A DNA stretch of 64,000 bases from Bifidobacterium sp. ESL0775 (GTDB taxonomy: Bacteria; Actinomycetota; Actinomycetes; Actinomycetales; Bifidobacteriaceae). A model generated the notes under the pieces. It made no database searches. It was not told the DNA's origin and was given only the letters and a program-made list of their open reading frames with translations. The translations under genes were made by a program, and so were the position numbers. Positions within the stretch are counted from its first letter, which is position 1. The number at the start of each line of letters is the position of its first letter. This document shows, piece by piece, positions 35,104-43,813 of the stretch. Location of the stretch: positions 434,001-498,000 of the forward strand of contig NZ_CP113917.1 in the NCBI RefSeq assembly GCF_029395475.1, given 5' to 3'.

Positions 35104-36507
35104 ATGGCAAGCACATTGGCTGAAAAAGTCTGGGCCGATCACCTGGTGTACCAGGGCAAAGACGGTGCCCCGGACCTGATCTATATCGACCTCATGCTCA
35201 TGCACGAGGTCACCAGTCCGCAGGCGTTCGAGGGCTTGCGACTGGCTGGGCGCAAGCCGCGCCACACCGACCTGCTCATCGCCACCGAAGACCACAACAC
35301 GCCCACGGTCGACATCGACAAGCCCAATCCGGACAAAACCTCCGCCAAGCAGCTGAGCACGTTGGAAAAGAACTGCAAGGAATTCGGTGTGCTGCTGCAT
35401 CCGCTGGGTGACGCCGATCAGGGCATCGTCCACGCTTTCGCGCCGAACCTCGGTCTGACCCAGCCCGGCATGACCATCGTCTGCGGCGATTCCCACACCT
35501 CCACGCACGGCGCGTTCGGCGCGCTCGCGTTCGGCATCGGTACCTCCGAGGTCGAACACGTCATGGCCACGCAGACCTTGTCGCTCAAGCCTTTTAAGAC
35601 CATGGCCGTCAATGTCGAGGGCGAACTGCCCAAGGGCGTCACCGCCAAGGACATCATTCTGGCCATTATCGCCAAGATCGGCATCGGCGGCGGGCAGGGC
35701 CACGTCATCGAATACCGTGGTTCCGCGATTCGCTCGCTTTCCATGGACGCGCGCATGACCATCTGCAACATGTCCATCGAGGCCGGTGCCCGCGCGGGCA
35801 TGATCGCCCCAGACGAGACTACCTTCGAGTACTTGAAAGGCCGCCCATACGCTCCGACCGGCGAGATGTGGGACAAGGCCGTGGCGTATTGGAAGACGCT
35901 CAAGACCGACGACGACGCGAAGTTTGATAAGGAAGTCACCATCAACGCGGCGGACCTTTCGCCTTACGTCACTTGGGGCACCAACCCCGGCCAAGGCGCG
36001 CCGATTGACGCTGACGTTCCTGATCCGGCCGATATCGCCGATGCCGAGCAGCGCCAGGCCACGCAGTCCGCGCTGGAGTACATGGGCCTGAAGCCCGGAA
36101 CGCCGATCAAGTCGATTCCGGTGGACACCGTCTTCATCGGCTCCTGCACCAACGGCCGCATCGAGGACCTACGCGCCGCCGCGTCGGTGATGAAGGGCCA
36201 TCACAAGGCCGATTCCATCCACCGTGTGCTGGTCGTGCCGGCCTCGTCCCGCGCCCGTCTGCAGGCCGAGGATGAAGGACTTGACAAGATCTTCAAGGAC
36301 TTCGGCGCGGAATGGCGCAACGCCGGCTGCTCGATGTGTCTTGGGATGAATCCGGACAAGCTCGTGCCAGGCGAACGTTCGGTTTCGACCTCGAACCGCA
36401 ACTTCGAAGGTCGCCAGGGCAAGGGCGGGCGCACGCACCTGGCCTCGCCGCTGGTCGCCGCCGCCACCGCCATCCGCGGCACGATTTCCAGCCCAGCTGA
36501 CCTGTGA
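35104..36507 (+). CDS. leuC: 3-isopropylmalate dehydratase large subunit
   Basis: A 467-residue aconitase-family subunit that, with LeuD, isomerises 2-isopropylmalate to 3-isopropylmalate in leucine synthesis. The [4Fe-4S] cluster cysteines are visible in GSCTNGR and [14 protein letters not shown] is close before the ATG. The gene is divergent from the IclR regulator and followed by leuD after 68 bases. Confidence 0.96.
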   Translation: MASTLAEKVWADHLVYQGKDGAPDLIYIDLMLMHEVTSPQAFEGLRLAGRKPRHTDLLIATEDHNTPTVDIDKPNPDKTSAKQLSTLEKNCKEFGVLLHPLGDADQGIVHAFAPNLGLTQPGMTIVCGDSHTSTHGAFGALAFGIGTSEVEHVMATQTLSLKPFKTMAVNVEGELPKGVTAKDIILAIIAKIGIGGGQGHVIEYRGSAIRSLSMDARMTICNMSIEAGARAGMIAPDETTFEYLKGRPYAPTGEMWDKAVAYWKTLKTDDDAKFDKEVTINAADLSPYVTWGTNPGQGAPIDADVPDPADIADAEQRQATQSALEYMGLKPGTPIKSIPVDTVFIGSCTNGRIEDLRAAASVMKGHHKADSIHRVLVVPASSRARLQAEDEGLDKIFKDFGAEWRNAGCSMCLGMNPDKLVPGERSVSTSNRNFEGRQGKGGRTHLASPLVAAATAIRGTISSPADL

Positions 36508-36575
36508 GGATCTCGACGATTTATTCGTCCTTTATATTAATTATCGGATTTTAGATTTTAGAAGGTTTATCGATT

Positions 36576-37256
36576 ATGGAGAAACTTACGCAGGTCACTG
36601 GCGTCGGCGTTCCGCTTCGGCGTTCGAACGTCGACACCGACCAGATTATTCCGGCCGTCTTTTTGAAGCGCGTCACCAAGACCGGCTTCGAGGACGCGCT
36701 GTTTTACGCGTGGCGACGCGACCCGGACTTCATCCTGAACAAGCCCGAGTATCAGAACAAGGGCAAGATTCTGGTCGCCGGCCCCGATTTCGGCATCGGC
36801 TCGTCGCGTGAGCATGCGGTGTGGGCGCTGCGCGACTACGGATTCCGAGTCATCATCAGCCCGCGTTTCGCGGACATCTTCTACGGCAACACCGCCAAGA
36901 ACGGCGTGCTGGCCGCCATCATGCCGCAGGAAAGCGTCGAGCTGCTGTGGAAGCTTCTGGAAGAGGAGCCCGGCCGCGATATGACCGTCGATTTGAAGGA
37001 GCGCACCGTAACCTGCGGCGACATCACGCTGCCCTTCGAGGTCAACGATTACACGCGTTGGCGCCTGATGAACGGCTACGACGACATCGACCTGACGCTG
37101 CAGCACGAGGACGCCATCGCCAACTACGAGAAGATGCGCGCCCAGCGCTTCCCCTTCAAGCCCAAGACCCTCCCCGCCAAGCACGGCCCCGAAGAGCCGG
37201 TCAAGTCCGCGCGCCCTGTGGACGACAGCTCGTGGAGTGGGCCGTTAAAGGCGTAG
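36576..37256 (+). CDS. leuD: 3-isopropylmalate dehydratase small subunit
   Basis: A 226-residue swivelling-domain subunit that partners LeuC. Typical motifs are [16 protein letters not shown] near the N-terminus and [11 protein letters not shown] in the middle. Length is normal, with a Lys/Pro-rich tail. An AGAAGG site lies before the start. A T-tailed terminator follows at 37400-37443. Confidence 0.95.
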   Translation: MEKLTQVTGVGVPLRRSNVDTDQIIPAVFLKRVTKTGFEDALFYAWRRDPDFILNKPEYQNKGKILVAGPDFGIGSSREHAVWALRDYGFRVIISPRFADIFYGNTAKNGVLAAIMPQESVELLWKLLEEEPGRDMTVDLKERTVTCGDITLPFEVNDYTRWRLMNGYDDIDLTLQHEDAIANYEKMRAQRFPFKPKTLPAKHGPEEPVKSARPVDDSSWSGPLKA

Positions 37257-37285
37257 TCTGTGTACTAATGTCTAAGTTCTGCGTG

Positions 37286-37316
37286 GCTTTGCGATTCTCG
37301 AGTGAGATCGCAAAGC
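37286..37316. other. Hairpin after leuD
   Basis: Perfect 10-bp arms GCTTTGCGAT and ATCGCAAAGC with an 11-base loop and no T-run, 30 bases after leuD. It is likely a 3' mRNA structure. Confidence 0.5.
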
Positions 37317-37399
37317 ATTGGGTTTGCTTCGTGGAAGCAACCAAAAAATTGCAAGACCCGGGCCGATTAAAGTATAGTTTTCATTGCCTGTTCGTAATT

Positions 37400-37443
37400 C
37401 TTGCGCGGTTCCGTCATTCCGACGAGGCCGCGCAAGTTTTTTT
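37400..37443 (+). terminator. Intrinsic terminator of leuCD
   Basis: The stem CTTGCGCGG / CCGCGCAAG is followed by seven T (37437-37443). The rest of the 415-bp gap to murA holds no recognisable gene. Confidence 0.85.
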
Positions 37444-37671
37444 ATTCGTCAACGTACCTATCGCAAAAAAAGCGAGACGGTAATAATAATGTCTGAATAT
37501 GGCTCTAAACGGCCATTTTGCAACGTTTCATGAGCTGAAACTGTGCAAAATGGACAAGTCCGTTCGGCCTGGGGCGCATTTTCGGCCGTGCTTCACCGAG
37601 CCACCACAACCGCTGTGGCACACTATGTAGTAGTAAGCTCGCTTATTAGAGGGCCACGAAAGAGGTTGATT

Positions 37672-38997
37672 TTGGCAGATACTACACAAGACGTCCTGCA
37701 CGTCGAAGGCGGCAAACCGCTCAACGGCACCATCAAGGTGCGCGGCGCCAAGAATTTCGTAAGCAAGGCCATGGTCGCGGCCCTGCTCGCTCCGGGCGTT
37801 TCCGTCTTGAAGAACGTCCCCGAGATCCGCGACGTCCACGTCGTTTCCGACTTGCTGCGCCTGCACGGCGCGACCGTCGATTGGGATGACGACAAGGGCA
37901 CGTTGAGGATTGACGCTACCAACGTCCAGCTCGCCGACGTGGCTGATGTGGACACGCTTTCCGGGTCGTCACGCATCCCGATTCTGTTCTCGGGACCATT
38001 GCTGCACCGTTTGGGCGAGGCGTTCATCCCGCAGCTCGGCGGATGCAACATCGGCGGGCGCCCGATTGACTTCCATTTGGAGACTTTGCGCAAGCTTGGC
38101 GCCAACGTCGACAAGGAGCACCGCGACGGCATCCACATCACCGCTCCCAACGGCCTGCACGGCGCGAAGATTCACCTTCCGTATCCGTCTGTGGGCGCGA
38201 CCGAGCAGACGCTTCTCGCCGCGGTTCAGGCCGAGGGCAAGACCGAGCTTTCCGGTGCCGCCACCGAGCCCGAGATCATGGACCTCGTTGCCGTCCTGCA
38301 GAAGATGGGCGCGATCATTTCCGTTGACGTCGACCGCACCTTCCGCATCGAAGGCGTCAAGACACTCAAAGGCTTTACACATACCGCGCTAACCGACCGC
38401 ATCGAGGCCGCTTCCTGGGCTTCGGCCGCGCTCGCTACCCACGGCGACATCTTCGTCAAAGGTGCCACGCAGCCCGAGATGATGACCTTCCTCAACGTCT
38501 ACCGCAAGATTGGCGGCGAGTTCGACGTCACCGACGAGGGCATCCGCTTCTGGCACCCAGGTGGGGACCTCAAGCCCGTGGCCATCGAGACCGATGTGCA
38601 CCCTGGCTTCATGACCGACTGGCAGCAGCCGCTCGTCGTCGCGTTGACGCAGGCCAACGGCCTGTCGATCGTGCACGAGACAGTATACGAGAACCGTTTC
38701 GGCTTCACTAAGCCGCTGATCAAGATGGGCGCGACCATCCAGCTCTACCGCGAATGCCTCGGCAGCCTGCCGTGCCGTTTCCAGCAGCGTAACTACAAGC
38801 ATTCCGCCGTCATCTTCGGGCCCACACCGCTCGAGGGGCGCGACATCGACGTGCCGGATTTGCGCGGCGGCTTCAGCCACCTCATCGCGGCGCTCGCGGC
38901 CAACGGTCCCTCGAACGTGCAGGGCATCAGCCTCATCGACCGCGGCTACGCCGACTTCCGCGGCAAGCTCGCAGCCCTCGGTGCCGATTTCGACTGA
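37672..38997 (+). CDS. murA: UDP-N-acetylglucosamine 1-carboxyvinyltransferase
   Basis: A 441-residue enolpyruvyl transferase that commits UDP-GlcNAc to peptidoglycan synthesis using PEP. The active-site Cys is present in LGGCNIGGRPIDFH. The substrate-binding RGAKNFVSKAM segment is near the N-terminus. The best start is TTG 37672, with AGAGG six bases upstream. The longer open frame from 37543 has no support. Cys in the active site predicts the usual fosfomycin-sensitive type. Confidence 0.94.
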   Translation: MADTTQDVLHVEGGKPLNGTIKVRGAKNFVSKAMVAALLAPGVSVLKNVPEIRDVHVVSDLLRLHGATVDWDDDKGTLRIDATNVQLADVADVDTLSGSSRIPILFSGPLLHRLGEAFIPQLGGCNIGGRPIDFHLETLRKLGANVDKEHRDGIHITAPNGLHGAKIHLPYPSVGATEQTLLAAVQAEGKTELSGAATEPEIMDLVAVLQKMGAIISVDVDRTFRIEGVKTLKGFTHTALTDRIEAASWASAALATHGDIFVKGATQPEMMTFLNVYRKIGGEFDVTDEGIRFWHPGGDLKPVAIETDVHPGFMTDWQQPLVVALTQANGLSIVHETVYENRFGFTKPLIKMGATIQLYRECLGSLPCRFQQRNYKHSAVIFGPTPLEGRDIDVPDLRGGFSHLIAALAANGPSNVQGISLIDRGYADFRGKLAALGADFD

Positions 38998-39027
38998 GAC
39001 CTTGCGCGTTTTCTGACTATTCGCAAT

Positions 39028-39061
39028 CTCCTTGCTGGGTAATTCCGGCGGGGAGGTTTTT
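39028..39061 (+). terminator. Intrinsic terminator of murA
   Basis: An 11-bp stem including G-T pairs (39028-39038 with 39045-39055) is followed by TTTTT, 30 bases after murA. Confidence 0.65.
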
Positions 39062-39224
39062 CTTATTTTTTAGAGACGAAATCAGCTCGTTCCGTCGATA
39101 AAAATGTTGTGGAATTGTGATGTTTGACGGTGGTTTCCGGCAAGCGAATGACCTATCACAGGATGGTGGAATAGGCAAATCGGAAAGAGGCCGCGATGTT
39201 CGTATCCCCACGTTGTGCACTGAG

Positions 39225-39305
39225 TTATCCCCATGGTGTGGATAACTTTGTGCATTGTCCCCAGTGACACGCCGTAAATGTGGATAACTTATTTTCTCAT
39301 CCACA
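39225..39305. promoter_or_regulatory. DnaA-box cluster upstream of dnaB
   Basis: Two perfect DnaA boxes (TGTGGATAA at 39237-39245 and 39279-39287) lie among near matches: TTATCCCCA 39225-39233, TTGTCCCCA 39255-39263 and TCATCCACA 39297-39305. They sit 130-210 bp before dnaB in a 440-bp gap. They may allow DnaA to regulate dnaB or may titrate DnaA. Confidence 0.65.
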
Positions 39306-39437
39306 TGCAAAAGCCCGTGCGTGTCGTGACGGAACTTTGAAAAGCAAATGAACATCGTCGGTGTTCGCTTGTAGAGCTTTCGGAGGAAGAACGGACGGAA
39401 CGCTGTTTTTTACGGGCGTTTGGTTAAGCTTGGCGGC

Positions 39438-40871
39438 ATGGCAAACGGAAATTCTTGGGACTCAACGCGCTCGGGCGGCGACTTCAACTTGGGCACGTTC
39501 AACGGTGACACTTCGGCGAACAACGCGACGCTCTTCGACCGCGTGCCGCCACACGACGACGACGCGGAAATGGCCGTTTTGGGCGGCATGCTGATGAGCA
39601 AGGACGCCATCGGCGAGGTCTCGCAGATGATCGACGTCTCCGATTTCTACCAGCCCAAGCACCAGACCATCTACGAGGCGATCATCACGCTGTTCTCGGC
39701 CTCCGAGCCGGTGGACGCGGTGCTCGTCGCCAACGCGCTCTTGAAAGACGGCAACCTTGAGAAGGTGGGCGGCGCCGACTACCTGCACAGCCTCGTGGCC
39801 GCGGTGCCGACCGCCGCCAACGCGACGTATTACGCCGAGATCGTCCACCAGCGCGCCGTGCTGCGCAACGTCATCGCCGCCGGCACGAAAATCGCCCAGC
39901 TCGGCTATTCCGCCGAAGGCTCGCAGGCCGAGGACGTCGTGAATCTGGCCCAGTCCGAGGTCTACGAGATGAGCGTGGGCAAGGTGCGCCAGGATTACGC
40001 GGCCATCGGCCCGGTGGTCCACGACGCGCTCGACCAGCTCGACGCCCTGCAGAACGGGACCATCGAGAAGGGCGTGCCTACAGGTTTCAAAGGCATCGAC
40101 GACGAGACCCAGGGCCTGCAGCCCGGCCAGATGATCGTCGTCGCCGGCCGCCCGGCGATGGGCAAGTCGACTCTGGGCGTGGATTTCGCGCGCTCGGCCG
40201 CGTTGCACAACAACCTCACCACCGTCATCTTCTCGCTTGAGATGAGCAAGATGGAGCTCGCCCAGCGCATCATCTCCGCCGAAACCGGCATTCCGCTGGT
40301 GGCCCTGCGCCGCGCGGACAACGACAGCCTCACCCCGGAACGTTGGAACACCCTGAACGACTTCTGGACGGCCATGCAGAACGCGCCGCTCTTCCTTGAC
40401 GACAGCCCGAACATGAGCCTGATGGAGATCCGAGCGAAATGCCGCCGCCTGAAGCAGACCAATGACTTGAAGCTCGTCATCATCGACTACCTGCAGCTTA
40501 TGAGTTCGGGCAAGCAGGAGGAGAGCCGCCAGCAGGAGGTCTCCGGCTTCTCGCGTGCGCTGAAGCTGCTGGCCAAGGAGCTCGAGGTGCCGGTGGTCGC
40601 GCTTTCCCAGTTGAACCGTGGACCCGAGATGCGCAATGATAAGAAGCCGCAGCTCGCCGATCTGCGTGAATCCGGCTCCATCGAGCAGGACGCCGACGTG
40701 GTCTTCCTGGTCCACCGCCCCGATTTCTACAACGAAGAGGATCGACCCGGCGAGGCCGACATCATCCTCGCCAAGCACCGCAACGGCAAGACCGGCACGT
40801 TCCCGCTCGCCTTCCGCGGCGACGTCTCGCGTTTCCAGGACATGCCGCAGGATTACAACCAGGGGGTCTAG
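39438..40871 (+). CDS. dnaB: Replicative DNA helicase
   Basis: A 477-residue hexameric helicase that unwinds DNA at the fork. The N-terminal DnaB domain starts at PPHDDDAEMAVLGGML. The RecA-like motor has Walker A AGRPAMGKST, Walker B LVIIDYLQLM, and LSQLNRGPEMR and LRESGSIEQDAD downstream. A Ser/Asn-rich N-terminal tail of about 35 residues is variable in actinobacteria. The start ATG 39438 lacks a strong binding site. murT begins one base after its stop. Confidence 0.96.
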   Translation: MANGNSWDSTRSGGDFNLGTFNGDTSANNATLFDRVPPHDDDAEMAVLGGMLMSKDAIGEVSQMIDVSDFYQPKHQTIYEAIITLFSASEPVDAVLVANALLKDGNLEKVGGADYLHSLVAAVPTAANATYYAEIVHQRAVLRNVIAAGTKIAQLGYSAEGSQAEDVVNLAQSEVYEMSVGKVRQDYAAIGPVVHDALDQLDALQNGTIEKGVPTGFKGIDDETQGLQPGQMIVVAGRPAMGKSTLGVDFARSAALHNNLTTVIFSLEMSKMELAQRIISAETGIPLVALRRADNDSLTPERWNTLNDFWTAMQNAPLFLDDSPNMSLMEIRAKCRRLKQTNDLKLVIIDYLQLMSSGKQEESRQQEVSGFSRALKLLAKELEVPVVALSQLNRGPEMRNDKKPQLADLRESGSIEQDADVVFLVHRPDFYNEEDRPGEADIILAKHRNGKTGTFPLAFRGDVSRFQDMPQDYNQGV

Positions 40872-40872
40872 C

Positions 40873-42414
40873 GTGAGCGAAGTACAAAAGCCGTGGAACG
40901 CGTTCGCCACGCCGACCATCGGCAAGGCGGTCCGCGGGATTTCGCGCCTGCTGCATCACGGCGGCAGCGCGTTCCCTGGCAAGGTGGTCGAGAACATCGA
41001 TCCCGGGTTTTTGGCGCGGACGCTTGGGCAGTTGCGTTACGGGGTCGTGCTGGTTTCGGGCACCAACGGCAAGACCACGACCACCCGCATGATCGCCTCG
41101 ATCTTGAAAGACCTCAACCTCAAGGTGTTCACCAACCCGACCGGTTCCAACTTCACGCGCGGCGTGGTCTCGGCGCTGCTCACCGAGGTCTCGGCTTCCG
41201 GCAAGCTGGACGCCGACATCGCGGTCCTGGAGCTGGACGAGGCCTACGCGGTGCATTTCGTGCATCAGGTCAAGCCACGTTACGCCTTGCTGTTGAATGT
41301 CATGCGTGACCAGCTTGACCGTTTCGGCGAGATCGACAACACCGCGCGGCTTTTGAGTCATGTTGCCGAAGCGACGACCGGTACGGTGGTCTTGAACCGT
41401 GAGGACCGACGGATCTCGGTGCTCGCCGATGTGGTGCCAAAGGGCACGCAAGTCCGGTATTTCGGGCTTTCCGACGAGTTGCGTAAGCTGTTTCCTTCAG
41501 ACGATGACATGCACGCCGGCGATTTATCGGCCGCCGAAAAGGCCGCGGCGAAGGTGGAAGGCGTCAACACGGCGTTAGCCAGCGCCATCGCGACTCCAGC
41601 AATCCATACCGGTGCCGCGACTCCGCAAGCTGATGCAACAGCCTCGCACGACGTGTTCGACGCTGATGGCAACCGGATCATCCCCAAACTCGATGCGCGC
41701 GAGACGGTCTCCGCTTCCTTGGCCATGGCGGATTCGCTGGCGTCAAAGCGTCATGCGGATGTGGTGCTCAATCGGGTGGGCGACCATGAGGCCGAGTTCG
41801 TGATGGATGATGCCGAATTCGATACCAAGGTCCAGCTCGAGGGCGTTTACAACCTTTTCAACGCGGCTGCGGCGCTCGCCGTGGTTCGTGCGGTCACCGA
41901 GCGGATCGACAACGCCGACACCACCTTGCCGAGGGCTCGCGACGAACGGCTCATGCGGGCGCTTTCGCACGTCACCCCGGCATTCGGCCGCGGCGAGGTC
42001 ATCACCGTCGGCAAGGCTCCCGTCGAGCTGCTCTTGGTCAAGAACCCCATGGGATTCAGGATGTCGCTGGCGAGCTTCGCGCCCGCAGGTCACGACACGA
42101 TGATTGTCATCAATGACGAATATGCCGATGGGCGAGACATGAGCTGGCTGTGGGATGTCGATTTCACCTCGCTGCGCGGCACCGGCGTCAAGATGGTCTC
42201 GGGCGTGCGCGCGTGGGATATGGCCTTGCGCTTGGAATACGAAGGTGTCAAGGTCTCGCAGACCGACACGAACCTCGAGGAGGCCGTGCGTTCGTTTGTC
42301 ACTGCTGATCCGGATACGCCGAAACACATCTATTGCACGTATACCGCGATGCTCAAGGTGCGCTCGGAACTTGGCAAATACGCCAAAGTCTCCGACGCCG
42401 GGGTGGGGAAGTGA
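40873..42414 (+). CDS. murT: Lipid II amidation ligase subunit MurT
   Basis: A 513-residue Mur-ligase-like protein that with GatD amidates D-glutamate in lipid II at the inner membrane face. The ATP-binding loop is SGTNGKTTTTRM; LNREDRR and LYNLFNAAAALAVV-like segments and the C-terminal DUF1727 domain follow. GTG 40873 is the start, with AGGGGG upstream. Between about 41490 and 41690, where staphylococcal MurT carries a four-Cys zinc ribbon, this protein has an Ala/Asp-rich segment without any Cys. gatD follows after a 78-bp gap. Confidence 0.9.
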   Translation: MSEVQKPWNAFATPTIGKAVRGISRLLHHGGSAFPGKVVENIDPGFLARTLGQLRYGVVLVSGTNGKTTTTRMIASILKDLNLKVFTNPTGSNFTRGVVSALLTEVSASGKLDADIAVLELDEAYAVHFVHQVKPRYALLLNVMRDQLDRFGEIDNTARLLSHVAEATTGTVVLNREDRRISVLADVVPKGTQVRYFGLSDELRKLFPSDDDMHAGDLSAAEKAAAKVEGVNTALASAIATPAIHTGAATPQADATASHDVFDADGNRIIPKLDARETVSASLAMADSLASKRHADVVLNRVGDHEAEFVMDDAEFDTKVQLEGVYNLFNAAAALAVVRAVTERIDNADTTLPRARDERLMRALSHVTPAFGRGEVITVGKAPVELLLVKNPMGFRMSLASFAPAGHDTMIVINDEYADGRDMSWLWDVDFTSLRGTGVKMVSGVRAWDMALRLEYEGVKVSQTDTNLEEAVRSFVTADPDTPKHIYCTYTAMLKVRSELGKYAKVSDAGVGK

Positions 42415-42492
42415 GTGCCATGACCGAAAACCAGAACGATATGAGGTCTGCGGAAACGGCTGGAGTTGGCCTCGCTCTGAGAGGGGTGCAGC

Positions 42493-43326
42493 ATGAATAG
42501 CGATATGAACACGGCATCCGCTAAATCTGCCGCGACATCGGATATGCCAAGGTCAAATCAGGGCGGTGTGGCTGGCGGTGCCCGTTCAATCGACGTCATG
42601 TCCATCTATCCCAAGGACATGAATATCTACGGCGACTGGGGCAATGTGCTCACCATCAAGCGCCGGCTCGCGCTATACGGCTATGAGCCTGTCATCCACG
42701 CCTACAACCAAGGTGACCCGTGGCCTGAGCATGTCGACATGATCCTAGGCGGCGGCGGTCAGGACAACGGGCAGAAGAAGATTTCCGAGGATTTCTTCAA
42801 GCGCGCGGACATCCTGCGGAAACTGGCCGAAGAAGACGTGCCGATGCTGATGATTTGCGGCATGTACCAGCTGTTCGGCGAGTATTTCGAGACCATCGAC
42901 GGCACTAAGCTTGACGGCATCGGCATTTTCGGCGTCTACACCGAAGGCCGTGAGACCCGCATGATTGGCAATTTGCTGGAACATTCCGACCAGTTCGGTG
43001 ACGTCATCGGCTACGAGAACCATTCCGGCCAGACTTTCCTGCGCGAAGGCGTCAAGCCGTTCGGCCGCGTGGACCACGAAGGCTGGGGCAACAACGGTGA
43101 GGACATGACGGAAGGCGCCATCGTCCACAACGTCATCGGCACTTACATGCACGGCCCGTTGCTGCCCAAGAACCCTGAGGTCTCAGACTTCCTCATCCGT
43201 GCCGCTGCTACCCATCGCTACGGCGAATTCCAGCCGCAACAGACGGCCGCGCAAAAGGCCGAACTTGCCCATATCGACGAGCTTGCCACCAACGCCCGCC
43301 GCGTGGCTGTGTCTCGCCCGAGGTGA
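42493..43326 (+). CDS. gatD: Lipid II glutamine amidotransferase GatD
   Basis: A 277-residue class I glutamine amidotransferase-like subunit that supplies ammonia to MurT. Catalytic Cys is in MLMICGMYQLFG and catalytic His in GTYMHGPLLPKNP. An Ala/Ser-rich N-terminal extension of about 30 residues precedes the conserved MSIYPKDMNIYGDWGN. AGAGGGG precedes the ATG. It pairs with murT directly upstream. Confidence 0.92.
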   Translation: MNSDMNTASAKSAATSDMPRSNQGGVAGGARSIDVMSIYPKDMNIYGDWGNVLTIKRRLALYGYEPVIHAYNQGDPWPEHVDMILGGGGQDNGQKKISEDFFKRADILRKLAEEDVPMLMICGMYQLFGEYFETIDGTKLDGIGIFGVYTEGRETRMIGNLLEHSDQFGDVIGYENHSGQTFLREGVKPFGRVDHEGWGNNGEDMTEGAIVHNVIGTYMHGPLLPKNPEVSDFLIRAAATHRYGEFQPQQTAAQKAELAHIDELATNARRVAVSRPR

Positions 43327-43422
43327 TGATCCGGGTTTCGCTTTGTGCTTTGCGGGCTGTTAATAGCCGTACCTTAGGCTAAATTAAGTAGTACAGGTAT
43401 CACTACTAGCAAAAGAGGAATC

Positions 43423-43713
43423 ATGGCTGATTACAAACTGGGTGACGGGTTGCGTACAGTGTTCTTGGCCGGCATCGGAGCGTTGGCGACGACCGCCGAA
43501 AAGGGGCAGGAGATCGTCAATGAACTGGTCAAGAAGGGCGAGCTGACGGTGGAGCAGGGCAAGGCCCTCAATACCGAGCTCAAGCACAAGGCGCATGAGG
43601 TCAAGGATGACATGAAGGCGCAGAGCGCCAAGGCCGAGGCCGAGGATGCGAAGCCCGCCGAGGATGATGCCGCAGCTGATAAGACCGAGGAAAGCGGCGA
43701 CAAAGCCGAGTGA
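43423..43713 (+). CDS. Small phasin-like coiled-coil protein
   Basis: A 96-residue protein beginning MADYKLGDGLRTVFLAGIGA, with a short hydrophobic patch, then a charged helix and an Ala/Glu/Asp-rich acidic tail. The helix pattern resembles phasin/PHA-granule-associated-like small proteins found in actinobacteria. AAAGAGG precedes the ATG. Function unknown; it lies between gatD and the UbiB-like gene. Confidence 0.7.
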   Translation: MADYKLGDGLRTVFLAGIGALATTAEKGQEIVNELVKKGELTVEQGKALNTELKHKAHEVKDDMKAQSAKAEAEDAKPAEDDAAADKTEESGDKAE

Positions 43714-43813
43714 TTTTGATGGCTTCGCCATGTTTTCCGCGCGTCGTGGCTATTTTTGCAGGCGCGGGATGGGTGGCAATGTGTCATACGTCGATTGTTG
43801 ATTTCAGGTGACA

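Noticed and set aside
39225..39305. Chromosomal origin of replication
   Set aside because: DnaA boxes are clustered, but no dnaA, dnaN or gidA genes and no clear AT-rich unwinding region are nearby.
43374..43382. DtxR/IdeR box (TTAGGCTAA) before the phasin-like gene
   Set aside because: Only one half-site, no iron-related gene next to it.
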